From Planktothrix agardhii NIES-204 (lineage in GTDB: Bacteria; Cyanobacteriota; Cyanobacteriia; Cyanobacteriales; Microcoleaceae): 64,000 bases of DNA. The notes below the pieces were generated by a model. The model searched no databases, was not told the origin of the DNA, and saw nothing but the letters and a program-made list of their open reading frames with translations. The position numbers and the translations under genes were made by a program. The stretch is from NCBI GenBank assembly GCA_003609755.1, contig AP017991.1:2621501-2685500 (forward strand). Direction: 5' to 3'. Below, piece after piece: positions 54,880 through 64,000 of this stretch (position 1 is its first letter; each line of letters opens with the position of its first letter).

Positions 54880-54980
54880 TAGGTAATGGGTAATGGGTTT
54901 TGGGTTTTGGGTTTTGGGTAATGGGTTTTGGGCAATAAACTAACAACTGATGACTGATAACTGATGACTGATGACTGAAT
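54880..54980. repeat. heptamer and ACTGATG tandem repeats
   Basis: GGGTAAT/GGGTTTT seven-base units (54,880-54,935), as at 28,467-28,521, are followed by a second short array of ACTGATGA/ACTGATAA units (about 54,946-54,978). Both lie between the divergent msrP and kinase genes, where they fill most of the promoter space. Confidence 0.8.
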
Positions 54981-55037
54981 TAACCTAAAGTTTGAGTAAA
55001 GACTTATTATAGAAGAATATATTAACAAATTCTGGTT

Positions 55038-57015
55038 ATGAGTTACTGCATCAACCCCCAATGTCAGAACCCCCAGAACCCGACTCACGCCATTACCTGT
55101 CAGGGCTGTGGGTCAGAAACTGCGCCTCAAAAACCGCTATCGTGTGATGCGAGTTTTGGGTCAAAGTCATTGTCACCGAACCTTTTTAGCCATTGATGAG
55201 GACAAACCGACTCAACCGCGCTGTGTGATTAAACAATGTCTGGATGCTCCCCTATCTATCCCCCAGGCGAGTGTCGAGTTTCGTCTGTATACCCAAACCC
55301 TAGACCAGATTAGTCAGCATCCGGCCCTTCCTGAATTATTAGCCTGCTTTGAAGACCACAGCTATAGTTATCTCGTACAAGATTATATCCCCGGACGCAA
55401 TTTAGCCGAAGAACTCGAACAGGAGGGTGTGTTTTCGGAATTGCAAATTTGGGATTTATTGAATGCAATTCTGCCGATTCTGGAATTAATTCATAATAAA
55501 AATAGAGTCCATGGGGATATTAAACCAGAAAATATTATTCGTCGTCCAATTTTAAATCCGAATTCCCCGACTAAAAAACAACTGGTTTTAGTTGATTTTG
55601 CTGGAGTAAATCCCCTGCAAGGTTCGGCCGAATATGTTTCCCCCGAACAACTGCAAGGAGAAATTAGTCCTAAAAATGATCTTTATAGTTTAGGGGTGAC
55701 TTGCTTGCATCTGCTAACTCAAATCAGTCCCTTTGATTTATGGAATATTAAAACAAATGCTTGGGTATGGAAGGATTATCTAAAAACCCCCATTAGTCAC
55801 CGCCTCACCCGAATTCTGAATCGACTAATTGAACGTGACCCCGCTCAACGCTATACTTCGGCAGCGGATGTCATCCAAGATTTAAAATCCGGGCCAATTC
55901 TGGTCAAACTCTCCCAAATTCGTCAACATCCATGGATATTAACCGCTTTAGGGGGTGCAGTTTTGGCGATGTTGTCCCTATTCCTGAGTTCACGAGTTCC
56001 CCAACCAAACTCTGAACTCATAGAAATAGAACCCATTTATCAGATTCCCGATATTTCAGTTCCCCCCCCGGAGAATTTTAACCCAATTATTCCCCAATCA
56101 CCCCCAGCGATGCGGACGTTAGTACAGAATATTGGCCCGGTGTGGTCAGTAGCCGTCAGTCCCGATGGTCAATTTGTGGTGTACGGGAATACCGATGGGT
56201 CAATTCAGATTATTGATGCGGAAACCGGAGGATTAATTAATACCCTATTGGGACATTCTCAACCCGTAGGAACCTTAGCTATCAGTGGCGATGGCCGGAC
56301 TTTAGTGAGTGGAAGCGGTGATAAAACGATTTTAGTTTGGGATTTGTGGAGTGGGCGTCAGAAAAAAATGCTCTACGGTCATCAAGGATGGGTTTATGCC
56401 GTTGCCATTAGTCCCGATGGCAAGCAGGTAGCGAGTGTGGGTCGTGACCAAACAATTCGGCTATGGGATATATCCACCGGAAAAACCCTAAAAACCTTAC
56501 CAGGGTATGGGACAGAGGTACAGTCCCTAGCTTTCAGTCCCGATAATCAAACCCTGGTTAGTGGCGGAAGTAACGGGATTGTGGATCTTTGGAACTGGCA
56601 CACGGGACAGTTATTGCGGACATTTAAGGCCCATTCTGAAGCGATTTGGTCGGTGGCGATCAGTCCCGATGGTCAAAACTTGGCCACGGGCAGTTGGGAT
56701 CATTCGATTAAGTTATGGGATTTAAACGAGTTAGAATCTCAATATTTTAGTAGTACCCCGGCGCAAATTCTTCTGGGTCATGGGGATAAGGTGCAGTCCG
56801 TTGCCTTTAGTCCCGATGGTCAAACCCTCGCCAGTGGGGATTTTGCGGGAACAGTGAAACTCTGGCAAGTAGATAATGGCGGATTAGTTGGAACCTTTAA
56901 AGGACATCGAGCTTGGGTAAATGTGGCTTTTAACCCTATAAATCATACTTTAGTGAGTGGGAGTTTTGACGATACCTTGAAGGTTTGGCAATTATTACCC
57001 AGCCTTGATGATTAA
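55038..57015 (+). pseudogene. Ser/Thr kinase-WD40 protein with apparent frameshift
   Basis: ATG 55,038 opens a zinc-ribbon (MSYCINPQCQNPQNP...TCQGCG) that belongs at the N-terminus of cyanobacterial kinases. At GGG 55,110-55,112 one extra G shifts it out of frame; removing it joins CQGCG to QKLRLKNRYRVMRVLGQ. From GTG 55,108 the frame is open for 635 residues: kinase domain (VIKQC, HGDIKPENII, VLVDFAG, SPEQLQG) to about 265, membrane helix ILTALGGAVLAMLSLFLSS, then about seven WD40 repeats. The DFG motif reads DFA. It may be a sequencing error, a decayed gene, or one translated from GTG without the ribbon. Confidence 0.75.
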
Positions 57016-57061
57016 GTATCGCAAAGTTATAATTAATATAGTTTTGATAATTAAATTAACT

Positions 57062-57325
57062 ATGACAAATATCACAATTCAAAACGTTGATGATGACCTA
57101 AAAAATCGCCTGCAAAAGCGAGCCGAATATTATGGTCGTTCCCTCGAAGAAGAAGCTAAAGAAATTCTCCGTGCTGTCTTGACAGAAAACCGTCTCGAAC
57201 CCTTAAATCTTGTCTTAGCAATTGAACGACGATTTGCCCATTTTGGCGATTTTGAACTTCCAATGATTACGAGGGAACCCTTACGCGAACCTCCTAACTT
57301 TGAAGATTTATATGATCGTCCTTGA
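57062..57325 (+). CDS. FitA-type ribbon-helix-helix antitoxin
   Basis: An 87-residue protein: an Arc/RHH DNA-binding domain TNITIQNVDDDLKNRLQKRAEYYGRSLEEEAKEILRAVL, then an acidic, proline-rich tail that would bind the toxin. ATG 57,062 is preferred over the upstream frame start at 57,005. It overlaps the PIN toxin start by 14 bases. FitA represses its own operon and neutralises FitB. Confidence 0.85.
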   Translation: MTNITIQNVDDDLKNRLQKRAEYYGRSLEEEAKEILRAVLTENRLEPLNLVLAIERRFAHFGDFELPMITREPLREPPNFEDLYDRP

Positions 57326-57734
57326 TACGAATGTAGTGTCCGAAGTGATGCACTCCCAAGGCTCGTTAGTGGTTCGTCAATGGGTCGCAGCACAACCCAT
57401 AACCAATCTTTTTACCACAACCATTACTCAAGCTGAGATTCTTTATGGGATTGCTTTGTTACCCTCTGGAAAACGCCAAACAGAACTTAGTAAATCGGCT
57501 GAATTGATGTTTATTGAAGACTTTGCCGGGCGGATTTTAGCGTTTGATGAAACAGCAGCAATTGCTTTTGCTAGAATTGCCACCGAAAGAAGACGAATGG
57601 GTAAACCCATCTCCCAAGCTGATGCTCAAATAGCCAGCATTTGTTATACTCACCAAGCGACTCTTGCGACTCGAAATGTTTCTGATTTTGAAGGCTGTGG
57701 TCTGACAATTATTAATCCTTGGAAATCCGACTAA
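57312..57734 (+). CDS. FitB/VapC-type PIN-domain toxin
   Basis: A 140-residue PIN domain from ATG 57,312: MIVLDTNVVSEVM with the first aspartate, TTITQAEILYGIALLP with the glutamate, ISQADAQIASICYTHQATLATRNVSDFEG with the remaining acidic residues. It overlaps its FitA-type antitoxin, and the module is intact, unlike the vapBC and DUF5615 modules elsewhere in this window. Predicted RNase. Confidence 0.88.
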   Translation: MIVLDTNVVSEVMHSQGSLVVRQWVAAQPITNLFTTTITQAEILYGIALLPSGKRQTELSKSAELMFIEDFAGRILAFDETAAIAFARIATERRRMGKPISQADAQIASICYTHQATLATRNVSDFEGCGLTIINPWKSD

Positions 57735-57858
57735 ACTCACAGAAGACCAAAATTTTTCTAATTTTGTCAAACATCATCAACATTAATCTTACCGTCCCCC
57801 TATCGTTACTGACACCTTCCTCCCAGACCTCCTCGCAGAATTTTTGATCTGGTTTGGT

Positions 57859-57886
57859 TTGAATGTAACAAGATGTAACGTATAAT
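57859..57886 (+). promoter_or_regulatory. sigma-70-type promoter of crtP
   Basis: TTGAAT (57,859-57,864), a 16-base spacer and a perfect TATAAT (57,881-57,886) lie about 40 bases upstream of the crtP ATG. This is the best -35/-10 pair in the window and should drive the crtP-crtB operon. Confidence 0.7.
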
Positions 57887-57901
57887 CAGAAAAAACATTA
57901 A

Positions 57902-59362
<1,461 letters not shown>

Positions 59363-59392
59363 CTTATCCACTGTCGGTCAGCAGAATAACGA

Positions 59393-60319
59393 ATGCTACA
59401 ACTTTCTAAAACTCCGTGCATGAGAACTCTGGCATCTTTGGAAGACTCCTATGAACTCTGCCGTCAGGTTACTGCGGAGTATGCCAAAACGTTTTATTTA
59501 GGGACTCAATTGATGCCATCGGCCAAGCGTCGAGCTATCTGGGCTATCTATGTTTGGTGTCGTCGAACTGATGAGTTAGTCGATGGGCCAATGGCAGCGA
59601 CGACGACGGAGGAAACCTTAGATCGTTGGGAAGAACACCTAGAGGCATTGTTTGCCGGACATCCGAGGGATGATGTAGATGTGGCTTTGGTGGATACCCT
59701 CCATCGTTTCCCGTTGGATATTCAACCCTTTAAAGATATGATTGCGGGTCAACGGATGGATTTATACCGCAACCGCTATCAGACGTTTCAGGAGTTGGAA
59801 CTCTATTGTTATCGGGTGGCGGGGACGGTGGGGTTAATGTCAACGGCGGTGATGGGTATAGAACCTCCTATTGTTACCCCTTGGAATCCTAACCCAGAAA
59901 TTATAATTCCTGATCAAGAGGCGATCGCTTTAGGAATTGCCAATCAACTCACCAATATTCTGCGGGATGTGGGGGAAGATGCGCGACGGGGCCGAATTTA
60001 TTTACCCCTAGATGATTTAGCTTTATTTAACTATACAGAAGCGGATTTATTCCAGGGGATTGTGGATGAGCGTTGGCGAGGATTAATGCGCTTTGAAATT
60101 CAGAGGGCGCGGAAATTCTATGTTGAAGCGGAAAGAGGAATTAGTGTTTTAAATCAGGATATTCGCGGGCCTGTTTGGACGGCGTTAATTTTATATCGAC
60201 AAATTTTAGATGCGATTGAACGCAATCACTATGATGTATTTAGTAAACGGGCTTATGTTCCTAAAGTTCGTAAAATGATTTCATTACCGATTGCCTTATT
60301 GCGATCTAAGGTGCTGTAG
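59393..60319 (+). CDS. crtB: phytoene synthase
   Basis: A 308-residue trans-isoprenyl synthase. The two aspartate-rich motifs are CRRTDELVDGP near residue 57 and NILRDVGEDARRGRIYLP near residue 190, with YCYRVAGTVGLMS between them. It condenses two geranylgeranyl diphosphates into phytoene, the substrate of CrtP encoded 30 bp upstream. The crtP-crtB order is standard in cyanobacteria. Confidence 0.97.
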   Translation: MLQLSKTPCMRTLASLEDSYELCRQVTAEYAKTFYLGTQLMPSAKRRAIWAIYVWCRRTDELVDGPMAATTTEETLDRWEEHLEALFAGHPRDDVDVALVDTLHRFPLDIQPFKDMIAGQRMDLYRNRYQTFQELELYCYRVAGTVGLMSTAVMGIEPPIVTPWNPNPEIIIPDQEAIALGIANQLTNILRDVGEDARRGRIYLPLDDLALFNYTEADLFQGIVDERWRGLMRFEIQRARKFYVEAERGISVLNQDIRGPVWTALILYRQILDAIERNHYDVFSKRAYVPKVRKMISLPIALLRSKVL

Positions 60320-60388
60320 GAGTTTTAGATCTGGTTAATTTGGGGCTAAATTTATCCTGGTTAATTGGTCTTATCCAAAAGATTTAAA

Positions 60389-61564
60389 ATGAAAACTATT
60401 TCTGAAATTAATGATAAAATCATTCAAAATCGTGCCGTTGTTTGGACAGTAGAAGAACTCAAAGCCCGAGTTACCCCCGACAATATTGCCCAAATTGCTG
60501 AACAGGTGGATGTGATTACGACCGGAACTTTTGAACCGATGGAAGGTTCGGGTGCTGTGATTAACTTAGGTCATACCGATCCCCCGATTAATATTAGAAC
60601 CTGTTGGTTAGATGGGGTTCTGGCCTATAGTGGCTTTGGGGCGGTAGATTTATATTTGGGTGCGGCACAAATGATCGAAGACGCGGACGAAACCCGAGAA
60701 CGCGGTGGAGGTCACGTTATTGAAGATTTAATTGCCGGAAAACCGATTCATCTGAAAGCCTCCGGCGTGGTTTCTGACTGTTATCCTCGGAACTCCTTTG
60801 AAACCACCATCACCCGAGATACGATTAACCAATTTTATTTATTTAATCCTCGCAATCTCTATCAAAATTTTATTGTTGGGGTAAATGGAGGCGAGCACCC
60901 TCTATATACTTATCTTGGCCCCCTACAACCCTATTTAGGCAATGCGGTTTATTCTAATCCTGGCGCCTTAAACCCTTTGCTAAATGATCCTGATTTACAA
61001 CTGATTGGCATTGGGACTAAAATTTTTATCGGAGGAGGAATTGGCTATATTACTTGGGAAGGAACCCAACATTTTCCCCTGCAAAAACGGTTAGAAAATC
61101 GTACTCCCATCGGCCCGGCAGCGACCTTAGCATTAATTGGAGATGCGAAACAAATGAGTCCCTATTGGGTACGGGGTTGTTATTTCAAAAATTACGGCTC
61201 CTCATTAATGTTAGGAGTAGGAATTCCGTTACCAGTTTTGAATCAAGATGTAATTGCTCGTTGTGCCGTTTCCGATCAAGATATTGTGGCGCCTGTAATT
61301 GATTTTGCAATTCCTCGGCGAGTCCGTCCTACCTTTGGTTTAGTAAATTATGGTCAACTAAAAAAAGGTAAAATTTCTATAGAAGGCAAAACCATCAAAA
61401 CCGCCCCCCTAGCAAGTATTTCCCGTTCTCGTGAAGTTGCACAAGAGTTAAAAAAATGGATTAAATCTGGTAGTTTTACCCTAACAGAACCCGTTGCTTC
61501 TATTTCTCAAGATCGATCTTTCCTTCCACAAAACATTTGGGGTTCTCAAATTAGTTTAGATTGA
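60389..61564 (+). CDS. homocysteine biosynthesis protein (DUF39)
   Basis: A 391-residue DUF39 protein, started at ATG 60,389 ([24 protein letters not shown]). [53 protein letters not shown] and [23 protein letters not shown] are conserved, including the cysteine in SDCYPR. The family supports conversion of aspartate semialdehyde to homocysteine in methanogens and is widespread in cyanobacteria; the usual ferredoxin-like partner (NIL/4Fe-4S domain) is not seen next to it here. Confidence 0.85.
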   Translation: MKTISEINDKIIQNRAVVWTVEELKARVTPDNIAQIAEQVDVITTGTFEPMEGSGAVINLGHTDPPINIRTCWLDGVLAYSGFGAVDLYLGAAQMIEDADETRERGGGHVIEDLIAGKPIHLKASGVVSDCYPRNSFETTITRDTINQFYLFNPRNLYQNFIVGVNGGEHPLYTYLGPLQPYLGNAVYSNPGALNPLLNDPDLQLIGIGTKIFIGGGIGYITWEGTQHFPLQKRLENRTPIGPAATLALIGDAKQMSPYWVRGCYFKNYGSSLMLGVGIPLPVLNQDVIARCAVSDQDIVAPVIDFAIPRRVRPTFGLVNYGQLKKGKISIEGKTIKTAPLASISRSREVAQELKKWIKSGSFTLTEPVASISQDRSFLPQNIWGSQISLD

Positions 61565-61570
61565 TGCTCT

Positions 61571-61703
61571 CATAAGTAGTTGCACAAAATAAATTACCTA
61601 GTTGAGAGAGGGAACAGCCCCCCCAAACCCCCCGTGCACGGGGGGCTAGGGGGGGAGAGAACAGGGTAGAGGATGTGTAATTAATTTTGTTTAGGTACTT
61701 ATG
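61571..61703. mobile_element. MITE-like element with CATAAGTA ends and GTGCAC core
   Basis: CATAAGTA at 61,571 is inverted as TACTTATG ending at 61,703, and pairing resumes inward at ACAAAATAAATTAC / GTAATTAATTTTGT. The centre (61,617-61,655) is the CCCCCCGTGCACGGGGGG palindrome, copy 4, flanked by GGGAACAG and GAGAACAGGG strings. It lies between the convergent DUF39 and GH31 genes and could end transcription from both. Confidence 0.65.
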
Positions 61704-61720
61704 AAATATAGTTATTAACG

Positions 61721-64000
61721 CTAAGGATTCTGATCCTTAATAAAACTAAACCTTAATATTTTCCCCCGACCGTCATCTTGAAAACGCTGTTCTCCCACTC
61801 CCACCACATCAATAATAATCTCACGGTCAGGGGGAGTCCATTGTCCTTGACGGGGTTCAATTTCAATAATTAATTCTTGATTTTCTTGATAAACTTGATA
61901 TTTTGTTGTTGAATAAATTCCCTGAATATACTCAAAAGAACTACCATCATCTTCATATAAAATTCCCTCTCCAGTCCCAGGAAATACCTTAAAAGTTAAA
62001 CAATCAATCGGTTTTTCATCCACATATTGCATCACAGGTTGTAAAGGAATAATAGAACCCGCTTTCACATACAAAGGCATCCGTTCTAAAGGGGCATCTG
62101 CTAAAATATATTGTGATCCAGAATAGGGTTTTTCTGTCCACCAATCATACCAGATTCCGGCGGGTAAATACACCGCCCGACATTCTATCCCTGGACGATA
62201 AATTGGGGCGGCTAAAATCGCAGAACCCAATAAAACTTGATCGGATAAAGTATAGGTTTTGGTATCATTAGGATAGTGATAAAATAGGGGACGAAGAATT
62301 GGGTTTCCTGTTTGTGTCGCTTCCCAAAATAAGCTATAAAGATAGGGTAAAAGACGATAGCGTAATTCTAAATACTCTCGACAAATGTGTTCAACTCGTT
62401 CTCCAAATACCCATGGTTCATGTTGGGAAGTCGATAAAGCGGAATGACCTCGCATCAACGGATATAATATTCCCAATTGCATCCAACGGGCGAATAATTC
62501 CGGTGTAGCATTTCCCCCAAAACCCCCAATATCAGAACCTACAAATGCTACCCCAGATAAGCCAATATTACATAACATTGGGAGAGACATTTCTAAATGT
62601 TCCCAAATCGAATGGTTATCCCCCATCCACACCGATGACCAGCGTTGAATACCCGCATAACCCGACCGAGTTAAGACAAAAGATCGCTGTTTTGGTCGCA
62701 ATTTTAACAGCCCTTGGGCACTGGATTTTGCCATCATTAACCCATATAAATTATGGGCTTCGGCGTGGGTTGTTTTTTCTTCTGTTGGCCCCTGTAAACT
62801 ATCTAAAGGAAAGGTAATTTTAGTTCCTTTATCCCCCAAAGGACGGTCATCAATGGCGGGTTCATTCATATCATTCCAAATGCCCGCAATACCAATATTT
62901 GTTAAGGTTTGATGGCATTCTCCCCACCATTTTTGGACTTGGGGATTTAAAAAATCGGGAAAAACAGCTTTATCTGGCCAAACATAACCATGAAATAGTT
63001 CTCCGTTGGGTTTTCTAATAAAATAATTCTGTTTTAATCCTTGATCAAAAATAGTATAATTTGCTTCGGGTTCATATTTAACTCCTGGGTCAATAATGGT
63101 CACGGTTTTAAAGCCATTTTCAGATAAATATTGAATCAAATTCTCTGGATTTGGAAACCGTTTTTCACTCCAGGTAAAGACTCGATATCCCTGCATATAA
63201 TCAATATCTAAATGAATCACATCACAGGGAAGTTTGCGGGTTCTAAATTGTTTTGTTAGTTCTTTAACAACGGTTTCTGACTCATAACTCCAACGACATT
63301 GATGATAACCTAACGCCCAACGGGGAGGTAAGGGCATTCGTCCGGTTAGTTGGGTATAAGTATTAAGAATTTGCTCCGGTTTGGGGCCATAAATAATATA
63401 ATAATCTAATTCTGGGGCGTGGGTTTCCATCTGCAAAATCCCAGGTTTTTTAACACCAATATCGAAGCGACTCCAATGGGTACTATTTAAAAAAATGCCA
63501 TAACTTAACTCAGGTCGTAAAGCTATAAATACAGGAATAGCTTGATACATGGCATCAGTTAAAGCGTCATACTTGCGACAATTCTCCGTCCAATTGGTTT
63601 TAATTTCTCCAGTTTTATCTAAAAATCCGGTGCGTTCTCCAAAGCCATAAAAATGTTCTTCTGGTTCTATTTTTTTATCAATAACTGTTAATTCTTGTTG
63701 CCATCTAAACCCTAATTCTGTATCGGTAGCAAAGGGTTGATTTTGCAGATCATAACATTCAATTCGGCAAGAGTGATGTTGAACGGATATTCTAATTTTT
63801 TCGGTAATAATTTCTGTAGTTTGTTCGGTTTGGTGAGTTTGAAAGGGAGTAGGTTGCCATTCACTATCATCTAAATTAATTGCCCAAGAACGACGGGGAA
63901 AAAAATTACCAGAAGGGGAATAACGAATTCTAATTAAATTATTGGATAATATACTAATTTTAACATAGACATTTCCGCAGTTAAAGAGAAAATAGTGATC
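61721..64000 (-). CDS. GH31 family alpha-glucosidase, 5' end beyond window
   Basis: The gene stays open to the right edge: upstream of the internal ATG at 63,550 the frame continues with [16 protein letters not shown] and [18 protein letters not shown], typical GH31 sequence, and no start is visible before 64,000. At least 759 residues are present. The catalytic nucleophile is the aspartate in [11 protein letters not shown], with [37 protein letters not shown] and [14 protein letters not shown]. It would release glucose from alpha-glucans; glycogen turnover is a plausible role. Confidence 0.93.
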   Translation of the reverse strand, partial: DHYFLFNCGNVYVKISILSNNLIRIRYSPSGNFFPRRSWAINLDDSEWQPTPFQTHQTEQTTEIITEKIRISVQHHSCRIECYDLQNQPFATDTELGFRWQQELTVIDKKIEPEEHFYGFGERTGFLDKTGEIKTNWTENCRKYDALTDAMYQAIPVFIALRPELSYGIFLNSTHWSRFDIGVKKPGILQMETHAPELDYYIIYGPKPEQILNTYTQLTGRMPLPPRWALGYHQCRWSYESETVVKELTKQFRTRKLPCDVIHLDIDYMQGYRVFTWSEKRFPNPENLIQYLSENGFKTVTIIDPGVKYEPEANYTIFDQGLKQNYFIRKPNGELFHGYVWPDKAVFPDFLNPQVQKWWGECHQTLTNIGIAGIWNDMNEPAIDDRPLGDKGTKITFPLDSLQGPTEEKTTHAEAHNLYGLMMAKSSAQGLLKLRPKQRSFVLTRSGYAGIQRWSSVWMGDNHSIWEHLEMSLPMLCNIGLSGVAFVGSDIGGFGGNATPELFARWMQLGILYPLMRGHSALSTSQHEPWVFGERVEHICREYLELRYRLLPYLYSLFWEATQTGNPILRPLFYHYPNDTKTYTLSDQVLLGSAILAAPIYRPGIECRAVYLPAGIWYDWWTEKPYSGSQYILADAPLERMPLYVKAGSIIPLQPVMQYVDEKPIDCLTFKVFPGTGEGILYEDDGSSFEYIQGIYSTTKYQVYQENQELIIEIEPRQGQWTPPDREIIIDVVGVGEQRFQDDGRGKILRFSFIKDQNP

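Noticed and set aside
54867-55088. 73-codon minus-strand frame upstream of msrP
   Set aside because: It translates the heptamer and ACTGATG repeats and the antisense of the kinase zinc ribbon.
61721-63550. GH31 gene starting at the ATG at 63,550
   Set aside because: The frame continues upstream with conserved GH31 sequence (FYGFGER) to the window edge, so this ATG is internal.

Overview
The window reads as chromosomal DNA from a filamentous cyanobacterium. GCGATCGC (HIP1) octamers are scattered throughout. It carries phytoene desaturase and synthase, the carotene isomerase CrtH, PsbQ, CGLD27/Ycf36, plant-type Fd-GOGAT and the cyanobacterial atp operon. The load of toxin-antitoxin genes, Uma2 and DUF29 proteins, FkbM/TPR proteins and GTGCAC palindromes is most like Planktothrix and its relatives; that genus-level guess is inference.

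Region 1 (1-11,480) is an accessory island. It holds antitoxin-like orphans, a VapBC pair, a HicB-DUF433-DUF5615 cassette cut by an IS4-family element, a DUF29-MntA-HepT operon, two Uma2 genes plus Uma2 scraps, and a decayed tandem duplication of FkbM methyltransferase and glycosyltransferase genes. Dispersed repeats link these pieces and suggest repeated recombination. Region 2 (11,486-23,143) is mostly housekeeping: SPFH protein, S9 peptidase, CGLD27, asparaginase, CrtH, IlvH, PsbQ, an FAD oxidase and a LON-domain protein. It also holds an unrecognised two-gene module (19,018-20,119) and a 51-residue small protein behind a GTA-N8-TAC site. Region 3 (23,315-28,306) is the str operon rpsL-rpsG-fusA-tuf-rpsJ on the minus strand with a good terminator. 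Region 4 (28,530-36,441) has an IscA-type protein, a cupin, a phosphodiester glycosidase and ferredoxin-dependent glutamate synthase.

Region 5 (36,557-39,846) is a small defence-like island. A DUF262 protein and a HEPN ribonuclease-like protein run head-on into a DNA cytosine-C5 methyltransferase, followed by a dead DUF433/PIN module. This is the best candidate here for an incompletely described system. Region 6 (40,094-51,451) carries glcD, a membrane protein, Uma2, proS and the atp operon (atpI-B-E-G-F-H-A-C). Region 7 (51,512-64,000) has an AMIN/amidase_3 cell-wall amidase, MsrP, a kinase-WD40 gene with an apparent frameshift, a FitAB pair, crtP-crtB, a DUF39 protein and a GH31 glucosidase that runs off the right edge.

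Small palindromic and MITE-like elements are a theme. Several have landed inside or against genes, including in-frame insertions in Fd-GOGAT and in a glycosyltransferase, and one element that supplies the last codons of vapB. No tRNA, rRNA or CRISPR array was recognised.
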